DNA of 64,000 nt from Labrys miyagiensis (GTDB lineage: Bacteria; Pseudomonadota; Alphaproteobacteria; Rhizobiales; Labraceae): assembly GCF_030160835.1 (NCBI RefSeq), contig NZ_BSPC01000028.1, positions 186,001-250,000 on the forward strand, in the 5' to 3' direction. How positions within the stretch are numbered: position 1 is the first letter of the stretch; each line of letters opens with the position of its first letter. Below are positions 28,364 to 37,500 of the stretch, piece after piece. Made by a program: the position numbers and the translations under genes. The notes beneath the pieces were generated by a model. That model made no database searches, was not told where the DNA came from, and saw only the letters and a list, made by a program, of their open reading frames with translations.

Positions 28364-28635
28364 ATGAAAGAGATGCCTGCTTCTCAGGTCTATCGGCTCC
28401 TCGAACCGGGGCTCCGCTGCTTGACGATTGGCTTGCCAATGTCGAGTGCCGGGTCGCCGACACGCGCCTTGTCGACACCTGCAACCTGTTCATCCTCGAG
28501 GCGAAACGAATCTGGATCGATGAAGCTCGGAAGGAACGCCGCACGCTGCATCATCTGGGCAACGGCTGTTTCACCATCGACGGCGGCACACTCGATCTCA
28601 GCGACCGCATGACGAAGTGGCGGAACCTGCCATGA
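28364..28635 (+). pseudogene. Flavin reductase (FMN-binding split-barrel) gene with internal deletion
   Basis: The start MKEMPASQVYRLLEPG matches the N-terminus of DIM6/NTAB-type flavin reductases. Immediately after it the sequence jumps, in another frame, to GAPLLDDWLANVECRVADTR and continues RTLHHLGNGCFTIDGG to a stop at 28635, which matches the family C-terminus. Roughly 90-100 codons that should lie between, including most of the FMN site, are missing. The junction is at about 28408-28415. Confidence 0.75.
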
Positions 28636-28672
28636 GCCAGGCAAGCGGCGGCAACCGTAAGGATTTTCTCAG

Positions 28673-28957
28673 ATGAACAACCCAAAGACGTCAGACCCGG
28701 TCCCAGACAGAACACATCCCTATGTCGGGCTATGGATCACCGCAGACGGCTACATTCGCCACAACCTGCTCCCGAACGGTCGCTATGACGAAGCACGCGG
28801 CGCCCGCGAAAGTGCTTACCGGGGCCGATGCGAGGTCCGGGGCAACCATATCGATTACTGGGATGACACCGGTTTTACGGCTGATGGTGAGTTCAGGGAT
28901 GGCATCCTCTACCATGCTGGCATGGTGCTCTATCGGGGCAGCAAAGTTCCGCGTTAA
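28673..28957 (+). CDS. Atu4866-family protein
   Basis: A 94-residue cytoplasmic protein with the pattern HPYVGLWITADGYIRHNLLP, GRYDEARG, AYRGRCEV, DYWDDTGFTADGEF and YHAGMVLYR. This is the single-domain Atu4866 family of rhizobia, a small beta-barrel of unknown function often found near SDR and flavin reductase genes. It appears intact although the two genes before it are broken. Its stop codon TAA is the first three bases of a 102-bp dispersed repeat, so the C-terminus may have been trimmed or set by that insertion. Confidence 0.85.
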   Translation: MNNPKTSDPVPDRTHPYVGLWITADGYIRHNLLPNGRYDEARGARESAYRGRCEVRGNHIDYWDDTGFTADGEFRDGILYHAGMVLYRGSKVPR

Positions 28958-29056
28958 AGCGTTTTGCGATTTGACGGAATCGGCAAGAATCGCAAAGACG
29001 CGTCGAAACAAAGAGTTAGAGCGAAGCAGCGTTTGCGCCTGAACGCGCTTTGCTCT
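28955..29056. repeat. 102-bp dispersed repeat, copy 1
   Basis: Begins TAAAGCGTTTTGCGATTT and ends AACGCGCTTTGCTCT. Near-identical 102-bp copies lie at 45769-45870 (same orientation) and 48295-48396 (inverted). Short inner dyads are present but there is no coding capacity. Size and placement resemble the intergenic mosaic repeats of rhizobia, but the family was not identified. Confidence 0.9.
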
Positions 29057-29096
29057 GGTGCCCAAGCAATTCGGCCGCCAGGGCGCACTGCCTCGT

Positions 29097-29378
29097 TTAA
29101 CTTGCCGCGATTTCGCGGAGGAGCTTTTGCCGAATGGCTCCTGCAAAATCATGGGCACTATTGGTTATGACCAGGAAAGCGCCAGGCCCGCCGATGACTT
29201 GGTCGCGGTAGTAAACATCGACAGACTGGCTGTTCGGTTCGTATAGGTCGCCGCGGAGCCGGTTCAGCGCCAGCCCATTGATGGTGATGCCTTGTTCCAC
29301 GGCCTGATCCCTGACCGGATCAGGCGGGCTATTAGAGTTGTTGGGACCGTTACCCGAAATATCGATAACGAGACGAGC
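29097..29378 (-). pseudogene. C-terminal fragment of a DUF1194 (vWA-like) protein
   Basis: The minus strand encodes LVIDISGNGPNNS, RDQAVEQGITINGLAL, YYRDQVIGGPGAFLVI and IRQKLLREIA. These are ordered landmarks of the C-terminal two thirds of DUF1194 proteins, which are normally about 250 residues long with a signal peptide and a metal-binding vWA fold. The N-terminal third is absent; the frame opens 5 bp from the end of the LuxR-type gene. It is probably untranslated. Confidence 0.75.
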
Positions 29379-29392
29379 GCAGTACAATTACC

Positions 29393-30178
29393 TCACGCTG
29401 CGTTCAAAAGCGCGTTGCTCTTGCAGACGAGCTCAGTCCGATTGTTTGCCTTAATCTTTCTCATCATATTGCGGACGTGAATTTTTACCGTTGCTTCACT
29501 CATGCTCATCTTATAGGCGATTATTTTGTTTGGATCACCAATGCGAAGGTGCTTAAGCACTTCAAGCTGTCGTCCAGTAAAGACGCCAGGAACGGGTGCG
29601 TCAGGCTTTGCTCCGGCGTTCGAGGGAGACGTCGAGCGCAGGGACATCAGGCTCGTCACGGGTATGAAAGTGCCCCCGACATTGACCAGTTTGATAGCTC
29701 CAAAAAAGACCTCAAGGTCCAGGCTCATCGGGACGAAACCTCGCGCACCCTTTTCCAGTGCACCCATCATCAGATCCGGGCGGTCGCTATCCGAGACGAC
29801 GATAACGCGCACCCTATTGGCAGCCTCGAGAGCCGTTTTCAGGTCTTGCTGCACAACCGTTTCGGTTGCTTTCTGGCCGGTAGCACACAGCAACACGATG
29901 TTCGCCGAGTCCGACCCAGTATTTTCCAACCACTCATCAAGATTGTTGTAGGAGCGGATACCAAACTCCTGTCCCATTTCTTTCAAGCACCGGGTTAGGC
30001 AAGTGCGGAAGAAGTTATTCGGAGAGATCACGGCAATTGTCGTCGTTGAAGCAGCAACATTCGACGAGGGCGCTCGGGTCTGAACGCCAGGAGCAAGGTA
30101 ATCGTTCTCGGAGGACAGGGCCAAGACCGGTTCTATTGCGGGGGTAAAGGAAGAGGAGACCGGCGAGAAAGCGTTCAT
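29393..30178 (-). CDS. LuxR/NarL-type regulator with degenerate receiver domain
   Basis: About 261 residues from MNAFSPVSSS (a start at 30214 is also possible). The C-terminus is a standard LuxR-type helix-turn-helix (FTGRQLEVLKHLRIGDPNKI ... ATVKIHVRNMMRKI). The middle has receiver-like secondary structure (TIAVISPNNFFRTCL, RVIVVSDSDRPDLM, GARGFVPMS). However, the acidic pocket is SPNN and the phosphoacceptor position reads NIVLLCATG, with no Asp. Phosphorylation is therefore unlikely. Related rhizobial regulators with atypical receivers act in surface polysaccharide or motility control, which is only a hint here. No kinase gene is adjacent. Confidence 0.83.
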   Translation of the reverse strand: MNAFSPVSSSFTPAIEPVLALSSENDYLAPGVQTRAPSSNVAASTTTIAVISPNNFFRTCLTRCLKEMGQEFGIRSYNNLDEWLENTGSDSANIVLLCATGQKATETVVQQDLKTALEAANRVRVIVVSDSDRPDLMMGALEKGARGFVPMSLDLEVFFGAIKLVNVGGTFIPVTSLMSLRSTSPSNAGAKPDAPVPGVFTGRQLEVLKHLRIGDPNKIIAYKMSMSEATVKIHVRNMMRKIKANNRTELVCKSNALLNAA

Positions 30179-30822
30179 GATTGACCTGCGAGGTTTGTCG
30201 CTACTGATGATCAATGAATACCCCTATTCGCGTTATTCGGTCGTTAGCTCACAATCCTAAGACGTAACAAGGCGTATGAATTTTTGGCGTCCGCACGCAG
30301 CTCAATAATTCCTTGTTGGTAGATGGGACGGATGGGCGCCAAGCTGGGCGAGACCTTGCAATGCGTCGCTGGCGATCCACCGGCGAGCAGCAGTCGTCAA
30401 TTCGGCGCCGGGCCGGGGACAATCAGCGCGAGAACCGGGAAGGAACTCGGCGAAGAGGACCCTAAACGCCCTTATGCGATACGACCGCGGCCGCTCTATG
30501 GCATGGCCTGGCCGATTCAGGATCGGCGGCATGAGGGTTCAAAATACTGGCGGACGCGCACGATCCGTAGCCCATAACTAGACGATACCCTTACGATCTC
30601 TTCGAGTTTCTCGCAGGTCCCTGGCTTTGGCTGGATGTGAACGGATTGCCCCATTCTGGCGGCAACTCCGCGTAGCGGGCGTACGAGCCACGCCAAATAT
30701 CCATCTGCGGAAATGGCATGATGTGCTATACAATTCGACAGGAAAGCGGGAAATCGCAAGGCCAGGCCCCAGCTACGACGTTGTTCGCAATATTAAGCAC
30801 CCCGACTGAGAGGAGCACTGCG
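30179..30822. other. Intergenic, no supported gene
   Basis: About 0.64 kb between divergent genes. Short frames on both strands have no family resemblance. GAGAGGAG lies just before the DUF1326 start at 30823. Confidence 0.4.
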
Positions 30823-31458
30823 ATGGTCGATCTCAATTGGACGATCCATGGTCGCGAATTTGCCAACTGCAACTGCGCTTACGGCTGCCCCTGCCAATTC
30901 AACGCCCTGCCAACCCACGGCAACTGCACAGCGGTGGTCGGTATGCAGATCGACACGGGTCATCATGGCGGCACCCAGCTTGATGGCCTGCGGATTGCGG
31001 GCATATTTGCCTGGCCGGGACCGATCCATCTAGGCAACGGCCAGGCCTTGCCGTTCGTCGACAAGCGAGCCGACGCTGCCCAGCGCGAAGCGATCCTGCG
31101 GATCATGAGCGGGCAGGATACCAAGCCCGGTGCGACGATGTTCAATGTCTTCGCCTCCATGCTCAGCAAGGTACACGACCCAGTTTTTACCGACATCGAC
31201 TTCGACGTCGATGTCAAGAAGAGGCGGGCGACGCTGAAGGTTGCCGGCTACATTGACCAGCGCGGCGAGCCGATCCTCAACCCGGTGACCGGTGCGGAAT
31301 ACAAGGGCGCCATCGTGCTCGACGGTGGCTTCGAATATACGCGTGCGGAAATGGGCCGGGGCTGGTCGCACACGGACGGCCCGATCAAGCTCGACCTTGC
31401 CGATACCTACGGACAATTCGCCGAACTGCATTTGTGCCAGGACGGCATCGTCCACTGA
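30823..31458 (+). CDS. DUF1326 domain protein
   Basis: A 211-residue protein starting MVDLNWTIHG, with GAGAGG upstream. The family-defining N-terminal cysteine cluster CNCAYGCPCQF (about residues 17-27) suggests metal or redox chemistry, but the function of DUF1326 is unknown. There is no signal peptide. Its TGA stop overlaps the ATG of the following DUF2182 gene, so the two are translationally coupled and probably work together. The longer frame from 30718 is not supported. Confidence 0.85.
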   Translation: MVDLNWTIHGREFANCNCAYGCPCQFNALPTHGNCTAVVGMQIDTGHHGGTQLDGLRIAGIFAWPGPIHLGNGQALPFVDKRADAAQREAILRIMSGQDTKPGATMFNVFASMLSKVHDPVFTDIDFDVDVKKRRATLKVAGYIDQRGEPILNPVTGAEYKGAIVLDGGFEYTRAEMGRGWSHTDGPIKLDLADTYGQFAELHLCQDGIVH

Positions 31459-32273
31459 TGCGGACCACCGAAGCCGCGCTTTCGGCCGTGCTGAGACGCG
31501 ACCGTCTCATCGTCTTTGCGGCTCTCGCGATCGTGGTTGGGCTCTCATGGGCCTATGTGCTGCAACTCGCATGGGAGATGAATTCGCCTTCCGCCGAGAT
31601 GCCGGGCATGAGCGTGGGCGAAATGGCCGCCATGGCGGCCCCCGGCTTCGTGCCCTGGACCCTGGCGCATGGCGTATTCATCTTCGCCATGTGGACGGTG
31701 ATGATGGTGGGCATGATGACGCCATCCGTTGCCCCCATGGTTCTCACCTATGTCCAGGTCGGGCGCCATGCAGCAGCATCGGGAAGGCCATTTGCCTCGG
31801 CCCTGTGGTTCCTGCTCGGTTACCTGGGTATCTGGACGGTGCTTTCTGTTGCCGCGACGCTGATACAGTACGCTCTAGAACGGGGCGCACTGCTGACGCC
31901 GATGATGGAGGGGGCCAGCCGGCTCTTCGGGGGCGCCGTGCTGATCGGCATCGGCGTGTTCCAATGGACGCCGATCAAAGGTGTCTGCCTGTCGCAATGC
32001 CGGGCGCCCCTGGCTTTCATCCAGAAGCATGGTGGCTTCGCCGGGACGGCGACCGGATCGCTTCGGCTTGGCGCTATCCATGGCGCCTATTGCGTCGGAT
32101 GCTGCTGGGCGCTGATGGCTCTCTTGTTCGTGGTTGGCGTCATGAACACGCTTTGGATTGCGGCGATCACGACGTTCGTGCTGCTCGAGAAAATAATACC
32201 ATGGGGCCGGTTCCTCAGTCGCTTGGCCGGTGCCGCTGTCGCCGGGGTGGGCCTTTGGATGCTGGCAAGGTAG
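31458..32273 (+). CDS. DUF2182 polytopic membrane protein (putative metal-binding)
   Basis: A 271-residue inner-membrane protein with about 6-7 hydrophobic segments. Motifs include the Met-rich AMWTVMMVGMMTPSVAPMVL, GVCLSQCRAPL and HGAYCVGCCWALM. DUF2182 is described as a predicted metal-binding integral membrane family. Its Met- and Cys-rich membrane motifs would suit copper or another soft metal, but this is inference. Coupled by a 1-base stop/start overlap to the Cys-cluster protein DUF1326. No known transporter or assembly factor is adjacent. Confidence 0.85.
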   Translation: MRTTEAALSAVLRRDRLIVFAALAIVVGLSWAYVLQLAWEMNSPSAEMPGMSVGEMAAMAAPGFVPWTLAHGVFIFAMWTVMMVGMMTPSVAPMVLTYVQVGRHAAASGRPFASALWFLLGYLGIWTVLSVAATLIQYALERGALLTPMMEGASRLFGGAVLIGIGVFQWTPIKGVCLSQCRAPLAFIQKHGGFAGTATGSLRLGAIHGAYCVGCCWALMALLFVVGVMNTLWIAAITTFVLLEKIIPWGRFLSRLAGAAVAGVGLWMLAR

Positions 32274-32637
32274 CGAGGCATCCCGCGACGCCGCCTGATT
32301 TTCCGAAGTCGCTGACCATTTTCCCGAATATCGAGCCAGGCAGCGTCAGCAGAAGTCCGGGATACGCCTGACGTTCGAGTGCCTGGGTCATTGCCCGCTG
32401 AGGCAACTGGGACGGACACTATGGAAAACCTGCACCGCAAGCGCGGCCTGATTGCCTTCCACGACATCAAACGCGGCGCTCAATTGGCTGTCCGATTTGT
32501 GTGAATCGCATAGCCACCTCGTGGAGAAGGCGCCCGTGCCATTGGCTTCTCCATCACCCCTAATTGCGACAAGTCCCTTGACTAACGGCTTAAGAGTGAT
32601 AAAAACATAATATCTTCACTCTTCAGAGTTTAGCGAT
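32274..32637. other. Intergenic with an unassigned relic-like stretch
   Basis: 364 bp. Both strands of 32281-32500 show protein-like runs (for example FPKSLTIFPNIEPGSV on plus) that recall debris seen near insertion sequences, but no family could be assigned. The last 60 bp hold the TetR promoter region. Confidence 0.35.
32592..32623. promoter_or_regulatory. Dyad in the promoter region of the TetR gene
   Basis: AAGAGTGA (32592-32599) and TCACTCTT (32616-32623) form a perfect 8-bp inverted repeat, starting 15 bp before the TetR start. TTGACT at 32578-32583 could be the -35 box. A self-regulatory TetR operator is the simplest reading. Confidence 0.5.
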
Positions 32638-33279
32638 TTGGCCATCAAGCCCCGTTACGAGCCGGACGAAGCCCGAGAGCGCATTCTCGATGCTGCCGAG
32701 ATTCTGTTCCGTCGGATCGGCTACGGCAAGACCACGATTGCCGACATCGCCAATGCGCTGGGCATGTCGAGCGCCAACATCTATCGCTTCTTTCCCGGTA
32801 AGAGCTCCATCAATGACGGGCTGTGCCGGCGCATGCTTGCCGAGTTGCACACCTTTGCCGAAAGTTTCGTGGCGGACTCCGGTCCGGTCTCATTGCGCCT
32901 GGAGGCGATGATCGTCGGCGTTCATCTGCACAATAAAGCGCGCATGACTCATGAGCGGACGGTTCACGAAATGGTGGCGGCCGCCATGCAGGAGAACTGG
33001 CAGGCGGTGGAGGAGCATATCGCCTATATGGGGCAGCTCTTCGGTCAGTTGATCGCGCAGGGGGTCGCGAGCGGCGAGTTCGCGCCCTGCGATGTCGAAG
33101 CCTCTGCCAAGACGCTCGGCTTTGCCTGCTGCGGCGCCTTCCATCCCACCATGATCGCCGAAGTGAAGCCCGACACCACCGAGGACGACGTCCGCCGCCT
33201 CGCCCGCCTGCTCATCCGCGGACTCGCCAATGCCGCCGCACCCGTCGAGCCTCTCGACCATGTCGGAGATACCGCATGA
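32638..33279 (+). CDS. TetR-family repressor of the following efflux operon
   Basis: 213 residues from a TTG start. The N-terminal DNA-binding part reads RERILDAAEILFRRIGYGKT, TIADIANALGMSSANIYRFF, PGKSSINDGLCRRML. The rest is an all-helical ligand-binding domain. The stop codon overlaps the ATG of the membrane-fusion gene (ATGA), so regulator and pump are one operon. TetR proteins of this arrangement repress their own operon and are released by a pump substrate. No ATG in frame gives a full first helix, which supports the rare start. Confidence 0.88.
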   Translation: MAIKPRYEPDEARERILDAAEILFRRIGYGKTTIADIANALGMSSANIYRFFPGKSSINDGLCRRMLAELHTFAESFVADSGPVSLRLEAMIVGVHLHNKARMTHERTVHEMVAAAMQENWQAVEEHIAYMGQLFGQLIAQGVASGEFAPCDVEASAKTLGFACCGAFHPTMIAEVKPDTTEDDVRRLARLLIRGLANAAAPVEPLDHVGDTA

Positions 33280-34373
33280 CCCCCTTCCCGATACCCCGCC
33301 GCTTTGCCCTCGTGACAGCCCTGGTCGCCGCCGGCACCCTCGCCGCCTGCAGCAAGCCTGCAGAGGTCGCCAAGGCCAAGCCCGACCGGCCGGTGAGCAT
33401 GACACAGGTGCATTTCGCGCCTGCCTCTACACGCCGCACGCTGGTCGGCGTTGTCCGGGCGCGCATCGAAAGCAATCTCGGCTTCCGCGTCACCGGCAAG
33501 ATTGCAGAGCGCCTCGTCGATCGCGGCGCCGTGGTGAAGGCCGGCCAGCCCCTCGCCACCCTCGACCAGACCGATTGGAAACTGCAATTGCAGCAGGCCG
33601 AAGCTGCCCTCGCCTCGGCCCAGGCCGCCCGCGACCAGGCCGTGGCCGAACGTGGCCGCATCACCTCGCTGCGCGGCCGTGGCTGGTCGACCAATTCGGA
33701 CTTCGACAAGGCGAAGGCCACTGCCGACCAGGCGATCTCCGCTTATGACCAAGCCGCCAAGGCCGTGACCCTTGCCCAGAACACCCTCTCCTACGCAACG
33801 CTGGTCGCCGATGCGGATGGTGTGGTGACCGCGACCCTCGCCGAACCCGGCCAGGTCGTCGCTTCCGGCCAGGCCGTGGTCAGCCTTGCCCACGCCGATG
33901 CCCGCGAGGCGGATGTCTCGATCCCCGAGACGCTGATCGACGAGGCCCGCACCGGCACCGCCACGGTGACGCTGTGGTCGCGCCCCGACAAGATCTATCA
34001 GGCGAAACTGCGCGAGCTTACCCCCTCGGCCGATGCGGCGACCCGCACCTATCCCGCGCGCTTCTCGATCGAGGGTGCCGGACCGGAGATCGATCTCGGC
34101 ATGACTGCTACGGTGACGCTGGCCGACGCCTCGCCCGCGGTTGCGCGCCTGCCGCTTGGCGCCATCCTCGACCAGGGCCATGGCCCGACGGTGTTCGTGA
34201 TCGATCCCGTTACCAAGGCGCTCACCTCGCGGCCGGTGACGGTCGCCGCCTATGATGCCCAGGACGCCATCGTGTCCAAGGGCCTGTCGGAGGGAGAGAC
34301 CGTGGTCGCCCTCGGCGTTCAGAAACTCCATACGGGTGACACAGTACGGCTGGCGAGCAACGCTGGCAGCTGA
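33276..34373 (+). CDS. RND efflux membrane-fusion lipoprotein (HlyD/AcrA family)
   Basis: 365 residues. A lipoprotein signal ends with the lipobox TLAAC (Cys near residue 25), so the protein is anchored in the inner membrane facing the periplasm. The barrel-sandwich hybrid (GFRVTGKIAERLVDRGAVVKAG ... DGVVTATLAEPGQVV) surrounds a coiled-coil hairpin (QQAEAALASAQAARDQAVAE). A beta-barrel and membrane-proximal domain follow. It connects the RND permease of the next gene to an outer-membrane channel, for which no gene is present here. Confidence 0.92.
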   Translation: MTPFPIPRRFALVTALVAAGTLAACSKPAEVAKAKPDRPVSMTQVHFAPASTRRTLVGVVRARIESNLGFRVTGKIAERLVDRGAVVKAGQPLATLDQTDWKLQLQQAEAALASAQAARDQAVAERGRITSLRGRGWSTNSDFDKAKATADQAISAYDQAAKAVTLAQNTLSYATLVADADGVVTATLAEPGQVVASGQAVVSLAHADAREADVSIPETLIDEARTGTATVTLWSRPDKIYQAKLRELTPSADAATRTYPARFSIEGAGPEIDLGMTATVTLADASPAVARLPLGAILDQGHGPTVFVIDPVTKALTSRPVTVAAYDAQDAIVSKGLSEGETVVALGVQKLHTGDTVRLASNAGS

Positions 34374-34515
34374 GGCCGATCCGACAGCGTGAATGACTGC
34401 CGCCAAGGTGGCGGCAGATAACGATTTTGAAGCGGCGGCCCCCGGGCTGTTTCCGCAGAGGGTTTTGTTTTGCTGCAGGGGAGAGCCGCCTGCCGCATGT
34501 CCTGGAGCAGCCATC

Positions 34516-37500
34516 ATGGTAAGCGATGAGACCTACCGGCGGTATCCAACCCATGAGGTGCATGATGCCGATGGAGCGGGCGAGCACGGCATGCGCGATC
34601 GCTTCAACCTTTCGGCGTGGGCCGTCGCACACAAGCCGCTGGTGCTGTTCTTCGTCATCGCGCTCGCCATCGGCGGAGCGCTCGCCTACATGAATCTCGG
34701 CCGTGCCGAGGACCCGAACTTCACCATCAAGGTGGCCAACGTCACCGCGGTGTGGCCGGGCGCGACCTCGCAGGAGATGCAGGACCAGGTCGCCGACCAG
34801 ATCGAGAAGAAGCTCGAGGAACTGCCCTATTTCTACCGGGCGCGCACCTATGTGACGCCGGGCTTCATGGCGTTGCAGCTTTCGCTGCAGGACTCTACCC
34901 CGCCCAAGGAAGTGCCCGCGCTGTTCTACCAGCTGCGCAAGAAGCTCACCGATATCCAGCCCAACATGCCGGCAGGCCTGATCGGCCCGAGCGTCAATGA
35001 CGAATTCGGCGACGTCGACAGCATGCTCTTCATGATCACGGGCAAGGGCGCGAGCTATCGCCAGCTCAAGGACCAGGCTCAGGCGATGAAGAAGGCACTC
35101 CTGCGCGTGCCCGACGTCACCAAGGTCGATCTTTACGGCGACCAGCAGCAGACCATTTTCGTCGACTTCGACACCGCCAAGCTTGCCAGCCTCGGCGTGA
35201 CCCCACAGACCATCTTCGACAGCCTCGCCAAGCAGAATTCGGTGACGCCGGCCGGCACCTTCGAGACCGGCGCCCAGCGCATCCCCCTGCGCGTCACCGG
35301 CGCGCTCGACGGCGTCGAGGCGGTCAAGGCGACGCCGGTTTCTGCCAATGGCGCCCTCTTCCGCCTCTCCGATATCGCCACCGTCACCGCCGGCTATGCC
35401 GACCCGCCAAGCTTCCTGATCCGACAGGGCAGCGAGCCCGCGCTCGGCATCGGCGTCGTCATGGCCAAGGGCACCAACATCCTTACCTTCGGCAAGAATG
35501 TGAAGGCGGCGGTGGATACGTTCATCGGCGGCATGCCCGTCGGCATCGACGTCACCCAGATCGCCGACCAGCCGACCGTGGTCGACCATGCGGTGTTCGA
35601 ATTCCTGCGCTCCTTCCTCGAGGCGCTCGTGATCGTACTGGGCGTCAGCCTCATCTCGCTGGGCTGGCGCACCGGCATCGTCGTCGCGACATCCGTGCCG
35701 CTGGTACTGGCAGTGGTCGTGCTGGTGATGAGCATGCTCTCCATGGACCTCAATCGCATCACGCTCGGCGCCCTCATCATCGCGCTCGGCCTGCTGGTCG
35801 ACGACGCCATCATCGCAGTGGAGATGATGATGGTGAAGATGGAGCAAGGCTGGCCGCGCGAACGTGCCGCCGCCTACGCCTGGACCTCGACCGCCTTCCC
35901 AATGCTCACTGGCACGCTCCTCACCGCCATCGGCTTCGTGCCGATCGGCTTTGCCGTCTCGGCTGTAGGCGAATATGCCGGCGGCATCTTCTGGGTGGTA
36001 GCGATCGCCCTGCTCGCCTCCTGGCTCGTGGCCGTGCTGTTCACGCCGCTCTTCGGCGTGCTGCTGCTGCCGACATTCAAGAAGCATGTCCACGCCGATC
36101 CCGACGCCATCTACAACACGCGCTTCTACACGATGCTGCGCGCCGTGGTGCGCTTCTGCGTGCGCTGGCGCATCACCGTGACGATGGCGACGCTCGGCAT
36201 CTTCGCCGTCTCGATCGTCGCCTTCGGCCATGTTCAGCAGCAGTTCTTCCCGATCTCCGACCGGCCCGAGCTCTTCTTCGAGATCCGCATGCCCGCCGGC
36301 ACCTCGATCAACGCCACCAAGGCCGCGGCGATCGAAGGCGAGCAACTGATCAAGGGCGATCCCGACATCAAGAGCTACACCACCTATGTCGGACAAGGCT
36401 CGCCCCGCTTCTGGCTCGGCCTCAACCCCCAGCTTCCCGATACTGCCTATGCCCAGATCGTCATCCTGCCCAATGACATCGAGGCGCGCGAACGCGTCAA
36501 GGCGAAGATCGAGACGGCGCTCGGCAATGGCACCCTGTCCGAAGCCCGGACGCGCGTCACGCGCTTCGATTTCGGCCCGCCGGTGGATTACCCCGTCGAG
36601 TTCCGCGTCGTCGGCACCGATCCGCTGAAGATCCGTGATGTCGCCGAGCAGGTGCGCAAGGTCATGCTCGCCGACAAGCGCGTCGTCGATCCGAACCTGC
36701 AATGGAACGAACGCGAACCCTCGATAAAGCTGGTGGTCGATCAGGATCGGGCGCGCGCGCTGGGCCTGACGCCGCAGGACGTGGCGCAGACGCTGCAGTT
36801 GCTGGTCAACGGCGCCACCATCACCACCATCCGCGACGGCGTCGAGGATATCGCCGTGGTGGCGCGCGCCTCCGCCGCGGAGCGGCTCGATCCCTCCCGG
36901 ATCGCCGACCTCAACCTGCTCGCGCGCGACGGGCGGGCCGTGCCGGTGGCGCAGATCGCTCATATCGAGCGCACCTCCGAAGAGCCGCTGATCTGGCGCC
37001 AGAACCGCGACATGATGCTGTCGGTGCGCGGTGGCGTGATCGACGGCGTGCAGGCGCCCGACGTGACGGCCGCGCTCTATCCGCAGCTCAAACCGATCAT
37101 CGACGCCCTGCCGCAGGACTACCGCATCGATATCGGCGGTGCGGTGGAGGAATCGGGCAAGGCCAACGATTCTATCTTCAAGCTGTTCCCGCTGATGCTG
37201 GCGCTGATGCTCGCCGTGCTGATGGTGCAGTTGCAGAGCTTCTCGCGGCTCTTCCTCGTCTTCCTCACCGCCCCGCTCGGCATCATCGGCGCCTCGCTCG
37301 GGCTCAACCTTGCCGGACGCCCCTTCGGCTTCGTCGCCCTGCTCGGCCTCATCGCCCTCGCCGGCATGATCATGCGCAACACCGTGATCCTCGTCGACCA
37401 GATTGAGGCGGATGTCGCCACGGGCAAGCACACCCGGCGCGAGGCGATCGTGGAGGCCACCGTACGCCGCGCCAGGCCGGTGATCCTCACCGCCTTCGCC

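Noticed and set aside
32281-32500. Possible insertion-sequence debris
   Set aside because: Protein-like runs on both strands look familiar but could not be tied to any transposase, and no terminal repeats were found.
34222-37431. 1069-codon frame antisense to the RND permease
   Set aside because: Low-complexity His/Asp/Glu/Gly composition and complete overlap with a well-supported membrane protein on the other strand.
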